A DNA stretch of 64,000 bases from Legionella qingyii (GCF_003184185.1 NZ_QHJG01000005.1:111273-175272), one strand, 5' to 3'; counted from the stretch's first letter, positions 43,901 through 54,007 are shown. The notes: a model not told the origin generated them from the letters alone. Translations and numbers: made by a program.

Positions 43901-44433
43901 ATAATGATTTAAATCAAGCGTTGGCAACTCTGGAAACTGCCATTGAAAAAATGGATAAAGAAACCCGCTCACGTTTGGAAAATACCTTTGACGAAGTTAA
44001 TTCTTCATTCAAGGCGCTTTTTCCGCGTTTGTTTGGTGGTGGGAGAGCGCAGCTTGAATTGACTTGTGATAATCTGTTGGAAGCTGGTATTGTAGTAATG
44101 GCACAACCTCCGGGAAAACGAAACAGTACGATCCATTTGTTATCCGGGGGCGAGAAGGCAATGACTGCTGTAGCATTAGTTTTTGCTATTTTTCAGTTAA
44201 ATCCTTCACCCTTTTGTATGCTAGATGAAGTGGATGCACCTTTAGATGATGTAAATGTAGGGCGTTTTTGCGCTTTAGTGAAAGAAATGTCACAATTCGT
44301 ACAGTTTCTTTTTATTACACATAATAAAGTTACAATGGAATTGGCAGATCATTTGATTGGGGTAACTATGCGTGAACCTGGGGTATCTCGCTTGGTTGCG
44401 GTTGATGTAACACAAGCTTTGGCTATGGAGTAG
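40939..44433 (+). CDS. smc: Chromosome partition protein SMC
   Basis: SMC is the long coiled-coil ATPase that compacts and segregates chromosomes with ScpA/ScpB. The 1164-residue product starts MHLKQLKLAGFKSF, as in the family. Walker A GPNGCGKS is at residues 31-38. A hinge around 515-640 is flanked by long coiled coils rich in Glu/Gln. The signature LLSGGEKAMTAVAL is near 1068 and Walker B FCMLDEVDAPLD near 1092. The start at 40939 rather than 40807 follows the family. zipA begins directly after its stop, so the two are co-transcribed. Confidence 0.97.
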   Translation: MHLKQLKLAGFKSFVDPTVVHFPSQLVAVVGPNGCGKSNIIDAVRWVMGESSARNLRGESMADVIFNGSSNRKSVGQASVELVFDNSLGRLTGPFASYGEIAVKRIVTRDGDSSYYLNGSRCRRKDITDIFLGTGAGARGYSIIGQGTISQLIEARPEDLRVYLEEAAGVSKYKERRRETLQRIDHTRENLTRVADIREELDKQLQRLERQAKAAERYLILKDEERLCRAEILALKWRDFIAQQEVKQRQIQEFAVGYEQQQSALTKANKDRVILNETLHDAEEQSQQIQASFYQLGTEIARLEETIQQQTREKKRLEQDQQQMQEDWRVAAEQLKHDKEELLQCQQHACDLEKQLEQLKNQFTEQEANWLDTQKQQAEWELRWQEVQTQSSTLKREFQVAQVKAQHLEEKHQQTLLRLEKLQLEQETISVADLQQTRKNLENQHTKLIADQEFDELQLKQSQESAEQLRAKLQDIEQKLHGLQDDFHQANSEYAALMAAQRAAKQGVQSNKNTIKEWSEKPRLMDILQVETKWQSACERVLNEALHAYVLETFDELWPHRVLCERQGEHIVTLRKGDLKSATHPRLIDKIKGDIPAHVCPLEHIYTAEHFDEALSWLPELAEHESIITPDGFWLGKGWVKFVTPETQDELGLLARQQKISDLSVVVQELQQKIEILRTERDETHLQLQRSLKEIELQQLNVNASNEALRVNSVALSANEQAIIHAEKQATALASECEELKLILEEMAAEEFDIKEKLHSLEEQCRDYEQQHEHCLREKQEWLQTLALKNKQIEESRVVLHQAELEYDRERNKIQQINDRIQREQERLNILQERLENLAMLCLQTEGPGEELNEQLALLLQKHSEVELQLTLGREQSSQLRSELEECEKNILNCDFEVKRIQEQISQTRMEEQALAVRASSVHESLDELGLQAQSLLELIPIDVTQVMREDELIALSEKIKRLGAINLAAIEEFTAEQQRKVYLDEQYNDLNQALATLETAIEKMDKETRSRLENTFDEVNSSFKALFPRLFGGGRAQLELTCDNLLEAGIVVMAQPPGKRNSTIHLLSGGEKAMTAVALVFAIFQLNPSPFCMLDEVDAPLDDVNVGRFCALVKEMSQFVQFLFITHNKVTMELADHLIGVTMREPGVSRLVAVDVTQALAME

Positions 44434-45249
44434 ATGATGCAGGAAAATTGGAGCCTAATTCTTAATGTCCTGTTGTTAATTGGCGTTATCGTAGCAATTG
44501 GGCGCTTAATGAAAGCTCGAAGACAGAGCTTAAGTCCAGAACGTTATCAACCTAATCTGGGAACACCAGAAAAGAGTTCCGATGGCACACAGAATTATAA
44601 TGATGACATTATTGCTGTACGTAAAGTCAATGCTGAGGCAATGGAGAATAAAATTGAAGTGGATAAGGATTTGCAATTAGTAAAGAAAACTACGGCAAAG
44701 CCCTCACAACCACGTTTAATGCCTATGGATGATGAAGATGACTTTAAGTTAAAGATAGAGATTGAGTCAAAACCAACACCTAAAATAGAAGTTGAGACGA
44801 AAACCCAGGTGGACAGTCAGACTACTTTGATGATGTTTTTGCTCGCAAAAGAAAACAGACAATTTGCGGGATATGACTTATTACAAACGGTTTTAGCGGC
44901 TGGTTTACGTTTTGGCGAAGGACAATTATTTCATCGCCATCAATTTCCTAATGGTCAAGGCCCTGTTTTGTGTAGCTTGGCCGCTGCAACTGCGACAGGT
45001 GTTTTTGATTTGCAAAATATTGGTGCTTTTAGTGTGCGTGGTCTTTGTTTGTATATGCACTCCTCAAAAAATCCCGGTATTGATATTGAACGATTTACGG
45101 TGATGCTGGAAACAGCAAGACAATTAAGTGAAGGTTTGGATGCGCACTTGCTGGATGATCAGCGTAAGCCGTTGACTGAAGATCGTATTGCACGTTACTA
45201 CCGTCTATTACAAATTAATCAGTCTCATTTCGAGTCTGTTGCAGGTTAA
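44434..45249 (+). CDS. zipA: Cell division protein ZipA
   Basis: ZipA anchors FtsZ to the inner membrane in gammaproteobacteria. The 271-residue product has an N-terminal helix (about residues 6-24), a charged acidic and Lys-rich linker (about 40-125) and a C-terminal FtsZ-binding domain (about 130-255). The latter includes DLLQTVLAAGLRFGEGQLFHRH. ATG 44434 immediately follows the smc stop, with a second ATG at 44437. Its partner FtsZ is encoded 11 kb downstream in the same direction. Confidence 0.9.
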   Translation: MMQENWSLILNVLLLIGVIVAIGRLMKARRQSLSPERYQPNLGTPEKSSDGTQNYNDDIIAVRKVNAEAMENKIEVDKDLQLVKKTTAKPSQPRLMPMDDEDDFKLKIEIESKPTPKIEVETKTQVDSQTTLMMFLLAKENRQFAGYDLLQTVLAAGLRFGEGQLFHRHQFPNGQGPVLCSLAAATATGVFDLQNIGAFSVRGLCLYMHSSKNPGIDIERFTVMLETARQLSEGLDAHLLDDQRKPLTEDRIARYYRLLQINQSHFESVAG

Positions 45250-45262
45250 GACTGTATAGTTG

Positions 45263-45289
45263 CCCGGGTGCCACGCTGCGGAACCCGGG
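45263..45289. repeat. CCCGGGT palindromic element
   Basis: CCCGGGT and ACCCGGG (7-bp arms) enclose GCCACGCTGCGGA in the zipA-murF gap. The element is GC-rich against its AT-rich surroundings. It resembles the TAGCCTGGGTG elements at 58354, 61279 and 63907. Confidence 0.55.
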
Positions 45290-45453
45290 ATTGATACATG
45301 TATTTCATTTCCTTGAAACATGGATTTTGCATGCGCCATGCCAGCCTAAAGTTTTGATTGGGAATAAGGATTAACCTTTTTTTACTGTTATTACCCACTT
45401 GAACTCTACGCACAAGTGTTAGTACACTAGACTTTTGGCCATATCTAAATACT

Positions 45454-46779
45454 ATGAACCTAAATACTGTTGCTGCATTACTTGCCCAACCATGTCAGAT
45501 CAATGCTGAACTTACTGGTATTTGTACTGATACTCGTGAACTCACACCAGGAAGTCTGTTTATTGCCATTTGTGGTGAGCGTTTTGATGGGCATGATTTT
45601 ATCAAAGAAGCAGAAGCGCGAGGTGCAGTAGCTGCAATAGTGAGTCATACTGTAGATGGAGTAGGTATACCGCAATTTGTAGTTTCGGATCCTGTACAAG
45701 CATTAGCCAAAATAGCAGCAGCGCACCGACAAAATGTGCATTGTCCTGTTATCGCATTAACTGGATCCAATGGAAAAACTACAACTAAAGAAATGATTGC
45801 TGCCATTTTACCGCCTCCCTCTCATGCTACTAAAGGCAACCTAAATAATCATATTGGTGCTCCCTTAAGTGTTTTACAATTAAATAACAAACATCGTTAT
45901 GCGGTTTTTGAATTAGGTGCAAATCACCCAGGTGAAATCGCACATACGGTTGCAATTGTTCATCCCGATGTGACATTGATTAATAATATTGCTCCAGCAC
46001 ATGTGGAAGGATTTGGCTCTATAGATGGTGTTGCTCGCGCCAAAGGTGAAATACATCAGGGCTTATCTCTTGCTGGTGTTGCAGTAGTTAACGATGATGA
46101 TGCTTATGCCCATTTTTGGGATGAATTATTGATTGACCAAAAGGTTCTTCGTTTTTCTCTAGATCATCCCACGGATATCTATGCTCAAGACGTTGTGCTG
46201 GATGAGCAGGTCTGTGGTCAATTTTCTTTAATTGTGCCTAATGGACAAGCAGATATTCATTTAAAAATTCCTGGTTTGCATAATGTTCGCAATGCGTTAG
46301 CGGCTGCAGCATGTTGCTATGCAGTGGGTATTTCCATAAAAGAAATTCAACAGGGTCTCAATTGTTTTGGAGGTGTAAAAGGTCGTTTGTCGGTTCTTAA
46401 AGGAAAAAATCAATCTACAGTGATCGATGATACGTATAATGCGAATTTACGTTCTGTTTTAGCTGCTTTAGAGGTATTAGCAGAACGCCCAGGCAAAAAA
46501 ATTTTTGTATTTGGTGATATGGGTGAGTTGGGAACTTGGGCTACTCAGCATCATCAGGAAGTTGGACTTGCTGCGCGTAGGTTGGGTATAGATCAGTTGC
46601 TCAGTTGTGGCTCCAACAGCAGACTAGCTGCTGAGTCATTTGGTGTCGGTGGTGAGCATTTTTCTAGTCAAGAGACACTGGTACAAAACTTAGTAGAAAA
46701 ATTAGCACCAGATACTGTTGTTTTGGTAAAAGGATCTCGATCCAGTGCAATGGAAAAAATTGTGCATCAGCTCATATAG
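45454..46779 (+). CDS. murF: UDP-N-acetylmuramoyl-tripeptide--D-Ala-D-Ala ligase
   Basis: MurF adds D-Ala-D-Ala to UDP-MurNAc-tripeptide, the last cytoplasmic amino-acid addition. The 441-residue product has the ATP loop ALTGSNGKTTTKEMI (about 103-117), the ELGANHPGEI segment and the C-terminal VIDDTYNAN and LVKGSRSSAMEKIV motifs. The N-terminal substrate domain contains ICTDTRELTPGSLFIA. No good Shine-Dalgarno is visible before ATG 45454. It opens the mur/fts block; murE and ftsI, which usually precede it, are absent. Confidence 0.96.
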   Translation: MNLNTVAALLAQPCQINAELTGICTDTRELTPGSLFIAICGERFDGHDFIKEAEARGAVAAIVSHTVDGVGIPQFVVSDPVQALAKIAAAHRQNVHCPVIALTGSNGKTTTKEMIAAILPPPSHATKGNLNNHIGAPLSVLQLNNKHRYAVFELGANHPGEIAHTVAIVHPDVTLINNIAPAHVEGFGSIDGVARAKGEIHQGLSLAGVAVVNDDDAYAHFWDELLIDQKVLRFSLDHPTDIYAQDVVLDEQVCGQFSLIVPNGQADIHLKIPGLHNVRNALAAAACCYAVGISIKEIQQGLNCFGGVKGRLSVLKGKNQSTVIDDTYNANLRSVLAALEVLAERPGKKIFVFGDMGELGTWATQHHQEVGLAARRLGIDQLLSCGSNSRLAAESFGVGGEHFSSQETLVQNLVEKLAPDTVVLVKGSRSSAMEKIVHQLI

Positions 46780-46899
46780 ATTAAGGAGCTTTAGCTCTAA
46801 GCTACATGACAACAAATAATTAAATAAAGAACAAAAGAAATTTTTTTGTATGATGCTGAATGGTATGTAGGTTTGTGGTATGCTTGGCCGCTTTTTTGA

Positions 46900-46916
46900 C
46901 CCAACATTCTGTTGGG
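46900..46916 (+). terminator. Small hairpin between murF and mraY
   Basis: CCCAAC-N5-GTTGGG lies in the 185-bp murF-mraY gap and is followed by CATTATTTAA. It is a weak terminator or leader structure. A second AACCC/GGGTT pair follows at about 46931. Confidence 0.35.
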
Positions 46917-46964
46917 CATTATTTAACACAAACCCATAATTGGGGTTAACCAAGAGGAACAATT

Positions 46965-48050
46965 ATGCTCTACTGGCTAACGCAGCTATTTCAAGGGCAA
47001 TATCATGCGTTAAGAGTTTTTCAATACCTGACTTTCAGATCTATTTTAGCTTCTTTGACTGCACTTATAGTGGGATTATTGTGTGGTCCGGTCATGATTC
47101 GCTGGTTGCGAGGCTTACAGATTGGTCAGATGGTACGGGATGATGGTCCTCAATCACATTTATCCAAAGCAGGAACCCCGACTATGGGGGGAGTTTTAAT
47201 CTTGTTGGCAATCACGGTGAGTTGTTTGCTTTGGGGTGATTTGCAACAGTCCAGTTTATGGCTTGTTCTTTTGGTTACGCTTGCAAATGGGGTTGTGGGT
47301 TGGGTTGATGATTACCGCAAACTGGTATTAAAAAACAGTAAAGGATTACCTGCGCGTTGGAAGTATTTTTGGCAATCAGTTATCGCGCTTATTGCTGTAA
47401 TTTATTTATATATGCATGCTACTTTACCCGTCCATACCCAATTAACAGTGCCTTTTTTTAAATCTCTAACGATTGGTTTGGGTATTCTCTTCCCTGTTTT
47501 AGCTTATTTTGTAATTGTAGGAAGTTCCAATGCAGTGAATTTGACTGATGGACTGGATGGTTTAGCTATTATGCCGATAGTCATGGTTGCGGGTGCATTG
47601 GGGATTTTTACTTATGCTTCTGGGAATTCAGTCTATGCACCTTATTTGGGTATACCTTATGTTCCAAATACAGGAGAATTGACAATCTTTTGTTCTTCGA
47701 TTGTTGGCGCAGGACTTGGGTTTCTTTGGTACAATAGTTATCCTGCCCAGTTATTTATGGGCGATGTGGGTTCTCTAGCTTTAGGGGCTGCTTTGGGCAT
47801 TGTCGCGGTGGTCATTAGAGAAGAGCTAGTCTTATTAATGATGGGTGGCTTATTTGTCATAGAGACAATTTCCGTTATTTTACAAGTAGGTTATTTTAAA
47901 TATACTCATGGTAAACGCTTATTCAGAATGGCACCTTTACATCATCATTTTGAATTAAAAGGATGGTCAGAGCCTAAGATAATTGTTAGATTCTGGATTA
48001 TTACTGTTGTGTTTGTGTTATGCGGGTTAGCCACTTTAAAACTTCGATAA
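46965..48050 (+). CDS. mraY: Phospho-N-acetylmuramoyl-pentapeptide transferase
   Basis: MraY transfers phospho-MurNAc-pentapeptide to undecaprenyl phosphate, forming lipid I in the inner membrane. The 361-residue product has ten helices. Family motifs are [16 protein letters not shown] (catalytic Asp pair), [26 protein letters not shown] and [15 protein letters not shown]. The ATG follows AAGAGGAAC. murD starts 12 bp after the stop. Confidence 0.97.
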   Translation: MLYWLTQLFQGQYHALRVFQYLTFRSILASLTALIVGLLCGPVMIRWLRGLQIGQMVRDDGPQSHLSKAGTPTMGGVLILLAITVSCLLWGDLQQSSLWLVLLVTLANGVVGWVDDYRKLVLKNSKGLPARWKYFWQSVIALIAVIYLYMHATLPVHTQLTVPFFKSLTIGLGILFPVLAYFVIVGSSNAVNLTDGLDGLAIMPIVMVAGALGIFTYASGNSVYAPYLGIPYVPNTGELTIFCSSIVGAGLGFLWYNSYPAQLFMGDVGSLALGAALGIVAVVIREELVLLMMGGLFVIETISVILQVGYFKYTHGKRLFRMAPLHHHFELKGWSEPKIIVRFWIITVVFVLCGLATLKLR

Positions 48051-48062
48051 AAAGGTGCATTC

Positions 48063-49394
48063 ATGAACTCTCCTTTGTATTTAGTTGCAGGTTTGGGTAA
48101 AACTGGAATATCGGTAGCGCGATATTTACGTAGAAAAAATAAACCTTTTATTGCTTTTGATACACGTGCACAAGCTCCAAGTGTAACTGAATTTACAAAA
48201 GAATTCCCGGATATTCTTGTTTATACTCAGCATATTCCTGATGAAGTAATCGGCCAACTGTCAGATATAATTGCAAGCCCAGGCTTGTCTTTGGATACAC
48301 CGTTTTTAAAAAAAGCGATGCAAATGGGCATCTCTGTATATGGTGATATAGAGTGTTTGGCTCGCGAGATTCATGCTCCAGTGATCGCAATTACTGGAAC
48401 TAACGGAAAATCAACGGTGACCACTTTAGTAGGGGAAATGGCAAAGGCAGCAGGATATAAAGTTGCTGTCGCCGGAAATATAGGAACACCAGTTCTTGAT
48501 ATGCTTCATGATGAGCATCAGTATGATTTGTGGGTTTTGGAATTGTCCAGTTTTCAATTGGATTTAACTTATTCTTTAGCACCAATCGCGGCTACAATTC
48601 TGAATGTATCTCCTGATCATTTAGATAGACATCATACAATGGATGCTTATGTGCAAGCGAAACAACGAGTGTATCATCAAGCACAAGTTGCATTATTTAA
48701 TCGCGATGATCTATATACTGTTCCAGCTACAGAGGATAATCGTATTTCTTTTGGTACTGATGCCCCTGAAAAAGACAATTGGGGTTTGATCACCCAAGAA
48801 AATAAAATCTATTTGGCAAAAGGCAGCACAGGCCTTTTGCCCGTTGAGTCTGTATTAATCAAAGGAGTTCATAACTGGCTTAATGCGCTTGCTGCTTCTG
48901 CTTTAGCGGATGCTGCAGGGATTTCAAATCAACACATCACTAGTGTGTTAACTTCATTCACGGGGTTACCGAATCGGTGTCAATGGGTGCGAACTCTTGA
49001 TGACGTAGATTGGATTAATGATTCTAAAGGGACAAATATTGGTGCAACCATCTCTGCTATTAATGGAATAGGAGGCTCTATGGAAGGAAAGATTGTATTG
49101 ATTGCAGGCGGGCAAGGAAAAGGCGCTGATTTTAGCGAACTGGCTCAGCCTATAGCTGATTATGTAAGATCCATTATCTTAATCGGAGAAGACGCAGACA
49201 AGATTGAAGCTGCATTAGCTAATGTAGTGCCAATTTCGCGGGCTTCCTCCCTGGATAATGCTGTTGTTGTGGCTAAATCGCAAGCCAAACCAGGCGATGT
49301 TGTTTTATTGTCTCCTGCATGTGCCAGCTTAGATATGTTCCGTGATTTTAATCATCGCGGTGAAACGTTTGCTTCTTTAGTGAATGGATTGTAA
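48063..49394 (+). CDS. murD: UDP-N-acetylmuramoylalanine--D-glutamate ligase
   Basis: MurD adds D-Glu to UDP-MurNAc-L-Ala. The 443-residue product has the ATP loop ITGTNGKSTVTTL at about 110-122, ELSSFQL, NVSPDHLDRH, and the C-terminal WINDSKGTN and LLSPACASLDMF motifs. AAAGGTGC precedes ATG. ftsW follows three bases after the stop, so coupling is likely. Confidence 0.97.
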   Translation: MNSPLYLVAGLGKTGISVARYLRRKNKPFIAFDTRAQAPSVTEFTKEFPDILVYTQHIPDEVIGQLSDIIASPGLSLDTPFLKKAMQMGISVYGDIECLAREIHAPVIAITGTNGKSTVTTLVGEMAKAAGYKVAVAGNIGTPVLDMLHDEHQYDLWVLELSSFQLDLTYSLAPIAATILNVSPDHLDRHHTMDAYVQAKQRVYHQAQVALFNRDDLYTVPATEDNRISFGTDAPEKDNWGLITQENKIYLAKGSTGLLPVESVLIKGVHNWLNALAASALADAAGISNQHITSVLTSFTGLPNRCQWVRTLDDVDWINDSKGTNIGATISAINGIGGSMEGKIVLIAGGQGKGADFSELAQPIADYVRSIILIGEDADKIEAALANVVPISRASSLDNAVVVAKSQAKPGDVVLLSPACASLDMFRDFNHRGETFASLVNGL

Positions 49395-49397
49395 TCA

Positions 49398-50573
49398 ATG
49401 CGGCCAAGACATGTGAATCAAAGGGGTAAACCTGTCAGCAGACCTATTTCGCTTTATGATAAGTGGTTAATTAGCGTGGTTATTGGTTTGCTGATTATCG
49501 GACTGATGATGGTGGCTTCAAGTTCAGTCATGATTTCTACCAAATATTTCCATCAACCATTTCATTTTCTAATTCGTCAAGCATGTTATTTATTTGCAGG
49601 TTTAATGATTGCCCTTATCGTGGTTAGGACAGATAGTAGTGTTTGGGAACGCATCAGCATGCCAATGTTGCTAATTTGTTTGTTGATGTTGGTTATTGTT
49701 TTGATTCCTGGAATAGGCCGGTCAGTCAATGGCAGTCGACGGTGGTTGGCTTTAGGGCCAATAGGTGTGCAAGTGTCTGAACTTGCCAAGCTCACTATGA
49801 TCTTTTATCTTTCAGGCTATTTAGTACGCCAACAAAAAGCTGTCAGTGAGAGCATTTTGGGCTTTATTAAGCCCATGGTAATTTTGGGAGTTGTTTCTTT
49901 TTTGTTATTACTTGAGCCTGATTTTGGTGCCACAGTAGTAATTTCTGGTACTGTTATGGCTATGCTATTTTTAGCTGGTGTGAAATTACGCTATTATATA
50001 GGACTTATGGTTGTCGTTATGGGGGCACTAGCCTTTTTGGCGGTTTCATCTCCCTATCGAGTTGCCCGCTTAACGGCATTTTTAGATCCTTGGGCGGATC
50101 AGTACAATAGTGGTTATCAGTTGACTCAATCCTTGATTGCATTTGGTCGAGGAGGGTGGTTTGGTTCTGGTTTGGGAGAAAGTATCCAGAAATTATTGTA
50201 TTTACCAGAAGCACATACTGACTTTTTATTTGCTGTATTGGCTGAAGAATTAGGCTTGGTAGGCATTTTACTGGTCATGCTTTTATACACTATATTGGTT
50301 ATTAGAGGTATGACTATCGCATACAATGCTCATATGCAAGAGCGATTGTTTGCTTCATATACTGCTTATGGTCTGACTTTTTGGTTGGGGCTGCAAGCCG
50401 CTATAAATATGGGTGTTAATTCGGGATTATTACCGACAAAAGGGTTAACTTTACCACTAATGAGTTATGGTGGTGCAAGTATGGTTATCAATTGTGTTGT
50501 AATTGCGTTATTATTGCGCATTGATCATGAAAATCGTTGGCAGGCTCTTGGATTGGGGCCACTGTCATCATAA
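49398..50573 (+). CDS. ftsW: Lipid II polymerase / divisome protein FtsW
   Basis: FtsW is the SEDS-family septal peptidoglycan polymerase. The 391-residue product has about ten helices. It has the family motifs NGSRRWL, PIGVQVSELAKLT, LLLEPDFGATVV, GYQLTQSLIAFGRGG and the PEAHTDFLFAVLAEELG loop. GLLPTKGLTLPLMSYGGAS ends the core. It lies between murD and murC; murG, which usually follows ftsW in gammaproteobacteria, is missing. Confidence 0.96.
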   Translation: MRPRHVNQRGKPVSRPISLYDKWLISVVIGLLIIGLMMVASSSVMISTKYFHQPFHFLIRQACYLFAGLMIALIVVRTDSSVWERISMPMLLICLLMLVIVLIPGIGRSVNGSRRWLALGPIGVQVSELAKLTMIFYLSGYLVRQQKAVSESILGFIKPMVILGVVSFLLLLEPDFGATVVISGTVMAMLFLAGVKLRYYIGLMVVVMGALAFLAVSSPYRVARLTAFLDPWADQYNSGYQLTQSLIAFGRGGWFGSGLGESIQKLLYLPEAHTDFLFAVLAEELGLVGILLVMLLYTILVIRGMTIAYNAHMQERLFASYTAYGLTFWLGLQAAINMGVNSGLLPTKGLTLPLMSYGGASMVINCVVIALLLRIDHENRWQALGLGPLSS

Positions 50574-50583
50574 GGGGGCATTT

Positions 50584-51993
50584 GTGGGTAATTCAGGACA
50601 ATTTATATCTTCAAGGATGGGCTGTGTAGAACAAATACATTTCGTTGGAATTGGTGGGGTTGGCATGTGTGGCATCGCTGAAGTATTACACTACCAAGGA
50701 TATCGGATTACCGGTTCTGATTTAGGTGATGGGAGTACCGTACAAAGGTTAAAATCTTTGGGAATCCATGTTTATATGGGACATAAAGCAGAACATATAA
50801 AAGGCGCTGATGTTGTAGTGCGTTCCTCAGCTGTAGGTATGAATAATCCTGAAATTGTGGCTGCTCGCGAACAAATGATTCCAGTAATACCACGAGCAGC
50901 GATGCTTGCCGAGCTCATGCGCTTTCGTCATGGGATTGCTGTAGCTGGAACCCATGGTAAAACAACGACAACAAGCCTAGTAAGTAGTCTCTTAGCTGAA
51001 GGTGGCTTAGATCCAAGTTTTGTAATTGGTGGGAAATTAAATAGTCTCGGAGTTAATGCTCAGCTTGGTCAATCCCCATATTTTGTAGTTGAAGCTGATG
51101 AAAGTGACGCATCTTTTTTATTCTTAAAACCCATGATGGCCATAGTGACCAATATTGATGCAGATCATATGGATAACTATGAGAATGATTTTGATAAATT
51201 AAGAACAACATTTCTTGAATTTTTGCATCACTTGCCTTTTTACGGGTTAGCGGTGGTATGTATTGATGATCCGGAAGTACGCAAGATCCTTCCAGCTATT
51301 GAGCGACCTACCTTAACGTATGGATTTTCTGAGGAAGCTCATTATCGTGCGACCAAATGGACTCAAAATGAACTCATTAGCGAGTTCACTGTAGTACGTC
51401 CAGCACCATATTCTGAATTAAACATTCAATTTCAGTACCCGGGTCGCCACAATGTATTAAATGCCTTGGCCTCTATTGCGATTGCGACGCAATTAGGTGT
51501 GGATGATGCTTCCATTAAACGTGCATTAGCAAAATTCCAAGGAGTGGGGCGCCGTTTTCAAATGTTAGGTGAGAAAAGATTTGAGAATGGTTCAGCTCTT
51601 ATTGTGGATGATTACGGCCATCATCCTCAAGAAATTCTATCAACCATTGATGCATTTCGACATGTTTGGCCCAATAAGCGTCTTGTACATGTCTTTCAAC
51701 CGCATCGTTATACAAGAACTCAATCCTTACAAGAACAATTTGTTGATGTGTTGAGCCTTGCTGATGAATTATTTTTGTTTGATATTTATTCTGCAGGAGA
51801 ACCAGAAATCCCTGGAGTAACTAGTGAAAGTTTGGCACAGAAAATCAGAGGTAAAGATAAAAAAGTAACTCTTGTGAATGAACAATCGCTTAAAGCAAAA
51901 TTGAACCAGTTGATTAAAGATGGTGATGTGGTTTTGATGCAGGGTGCAGGGAGTATTGGTCAAATTGCTGTGAACTTAATGAGGGAAGTGTGA
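50584..51993 (+). CDS. murC: UDP-N-acetylmuramate--L-alanine ligase
   Basis: MurC adds L-Ala to UDP-MurNAc. The 469-residue product has HFVGIGGVGMCGIAEVL (about 22-38), the ATP loop AGTHGKTTTTSLV (about 120-132), EADESDASFL, NIDADHMDNY, and VDDYGHHPQE in the C-terminal domain. The start is GTG 50584, preceded by a strong AAGGGGG six bases upstream; an internal ATG at 50617 is the alternative. The start lies 10 bases after the ftsW stop. murB follows 7 bp later. Confidence 0.95.
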   Translation: MGNSGQFISSRMGCVEQIHFVGIGGVGMCGIAEVLHYQGYRITGSDLGDGSTVQRLKSLGIHVYMGHKAEHIKGADVVVRSSAVGMNNPEIVAAREQMIPVIPRAAMLAELMRFRHGIAVAGTHGKTTTTSLVSSLLAEGGLDPSFVIGGKLNSLGVNAQLGQSPYFVVEADESDASFLFLKPMMAIVTNIDADHMDNYENDFDKLRTTFLEFLHHLPFYGLAVVCIDDPEVRKILPAIERPTLTYGFSEEAHYRATKWTQNELISEFTVVRPAPYSELNIQFQYPGRHNVLNALASIAIATQLGVDDASIKRALAKFQGVGRRFQMLGEKRFENGSALIVDDYGHHPQEILSTIDAFRHVWPNKRLVHVFQPHRYTRTQSLQEQFVDVLSLADELFLFDIYSAGEPEIPGVTSESLAQKIRGKDKKVTLVNEQSLKAKLNQLIKDGDVVLMQGAGSIGQIAVNLMREV

Positions 51994-52000
51994 GAGCAAC

Positions 52001-52912
52001 ATGAGTCCAACTGAGAATGATTGTAGCCTTGTTACCGAGTTTCAAGGCAGTTTGCTTTATAATGAACCTTTGGCAGAATATACTACCTGGCGTGTTGGCG
52101 GTCCTGCTGCCAAGCTATATAAGCCCAAAAGCATTGCGGATCTGGCTATATTTCTTCGCCAGCTCCCCGAAACAGAACCTTTATTATGGTTGGGATTAGG
52201 TTCTAATTCTCTAATTCGCGATACTGGATTTCCAGGAACAGTGATTTTGACTCAAGGATGCTTAAGAGAAATCGCACTATTAGACAAGCAAATTATTAAA
52301 GTTGATGCAGGAGTATCTTGTGCGAGTATGGCGCGTTTTTGCGCGCGTAATGATTTGTCTGGCGGCGAATTTTGGGCGGGAATCCCTGGAACAATGGGAG
52401 GCGCTTTGCGTATGAATGCCGGTTGTCATGGTGGCGAAACCTGGAATTTTGTAGTTGAACTGCAGACCATGACTCGCAATGGTGAAATAAGAATTCGTAA
52501 GCCCGATGAATATGCGGTGGCGTATCGACATGTTTCTGGCCCATCTGATGAATGGTTCATCTCAGCTACATTTAAGCTACAGCCTGGTGATAAAGAAACC
52601 TCATTACAGGTCATAAAAGATTTGTTGGCACACCGTGCAAACACACAACCCACTAATGAATACAATTGTGGTTCAGTGTTTCGAAATCCACCAGAAAATT
52701 ATGCAGCTCGGCTTATTGAGTCCTGTGGATTAAAAGGTATCAATATCGGAGGCGCAGTAGTTTCTCAGAAACATGCTAATTTTATTATCAATCATCAAGG
52801 TACAGCAACTGCAGCTGATATTGAAGCATTGATTAATTTAGTACAAACTAAAGTTCGTGAGCAGACATCAATTGAGTTGATGCGCGAAGTTCATATAATC
52901 GGAGACCATTAA
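52001..52912 (+). CDS. murB: UDP-N-acetylenolpyruvoylglucosamine reductase
   Basis: MurB reduces UDP-GlcNAc-enolpyruvate to UDP-MurNAc using FAD and NADPH. The 303-residue product is the short type II MurB. Motifs are YTTWRVGGPA, GLGSNSLIRD, GIPGTMGGALRMNAGCHGG (FAD site), the catalytic Ser in NCGSVFRNP, and HANFIINHQGTATA. Its position inside the dcw block, between murC and ddl, is seen in some proteobacteria but not E. coli. Confidence 0.96.
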   Translation: MSPTENDCSLVTEFQGSLLYNEPLAEYTTWRVGGPAAKLYKPKSIADLAIFLRQLPETEPLLWLGLGSNSLIRDTGFPGTVILTQGCLREIALLDKQIIKVDAGVSCASMARFCARNDLSGGEFWAGIPGTMGGALRMNAGCHGGETWNFVVELQTMTRNGEIRIRKPDEYAVAYRHVSGPSDEWFISATFKLQPGDKETSLQVIKDLLAHRANTQPTNEYNCGSVFRNPPENYAARLIESCGLKGINIGGAVVSQKHANFIINHQGTATAADIEALINLVQTKVREQTSIELMREVHIIGDH

Positions 52913-54007
52913 ATGTCCAAACTTCTCAATTTAGTTCTGCTTTATGGTGGAAAATCCGGAGAACATGAAATCTCATTAATTTCAGCTGCATCTGTGCTTA
53001 CTCATTTGGATACTGAAAAATATAATATTATTCCTGTAGCAATGGATAAAGAGGGATTATTTCATCTCCATCAATATCAGGATTTGCTAGCCTACAAAGA
53101 AAAACTTCCAGTAGTAACTGAACACTCAAAATCTTTGGCTAGTTTATTTGTTAATGGACGTTTATCAATTGATGCTGATGTTGTTTTTCCTGTAGTTCAT
53201 GGACCCTTATATGAAGATGGTTGCTTGCAAGGAATGCTTGAGCTAGCAGGTGTTGCTTATGTGGGTTGTGATGTACTTTCTTCATCCATTGGAATGGATA
53301 AAGATATGGCAAGACGCATTGCTTGCGTCAATGGTTTAAAATCAGCAAATTATAAGCTCTTATCATGGCATGCCTCAGCATCAGAAAGGCAACACTTTTG
53401 CCATGAAGTTGCAGAAGAGTTTGGTTGGCCAGTATTTGTTAAACCTTGCTCAATGGGTTCCAGCGTAGGCATTCATAAAGCAAAAAATATGGCTGAATTG
53501 TTAGTCGCAGTTGATGATGCTTTGCGCTATGACGAAGAGATTTTAGTAGAGTCCTTTGTTCATGGACGAGAAATTGAATTGTCTGTTCTGGAGAGTGCAG
53601 TACCTTCCGGTGAGCCAAGAGTTAGCATCGCAGGTGAAATACGTGTCAATCACCCGGATGGTTTTTATTCTTATTCAGCAAAATACTTGGAGAGTGGACA
53701 AACTGATCTGATTGTACCTGCTCCTTTAAGTCAGAATTTATATGAGCAATTAAGAAAGGCATCTGCAGATATTTTTATCCGGCTAAAATGTAAGGGCATG
53801 GCGCGTGTGGATTTTTTTGTTAATGATAAAACAGAAACGATCTATTTTAACGAAGTAAACACCTTACCTGGATTTACTTCAATCAGTATGTACCCAAAAC
53901 TATGGCAGGCGAGTGGTTTATCTTATCCCGAATTATTGGATGAGTTGATTCGTATTGCGATGGTGCATCAGAATTGCCGCCAACATTTGGTAACCAACTA
54001 TTTGTGA
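52913..54007 (+). CDS. ddl: D-alanine--D-alanine ligase
   Basis: Ddl joins two D-Ala for the MurF step. The 364-residue ATP-grasp enzyme has the N-terminal [35 protein letters not shown] and [11 protein letters not shown] with the metal-binding Glu/Asn. It begins right after the murB stop. ftsQ follows with a 5-bp gap. Confidence 0.95.
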   Translation: MSKLLNLVLLYGGKSGEHEISLISAASVLTHLDTEKYNIIPVAMDKEGLFHLHQYQDLLAYKEKLPVVTEHSKSLASLFVNGRLSIDADVVFPVVHGPLYEDGCLQGMLELAGVAYVGCDVLSSSIGMDKDMARRIACVNGLKSANYKLLSWHASASERQHFCHEVAEEFGWPVFVKPCSMGSSVGIHKAKNMAELLVAVDDALRYDEEILVESFVHGREIELSVLESAVPSGEPRVSIAGEIRVNHPDGFYSYSAKYLESGQTDLIVPAPLSQNLYEQLRKASADIFIRLKCKGMARVDFFVNDKTETIYFNEVNTLPGFTSISMYPKLWQASGLSYPELLDELIRIAMVHQNCRQHLVTNYL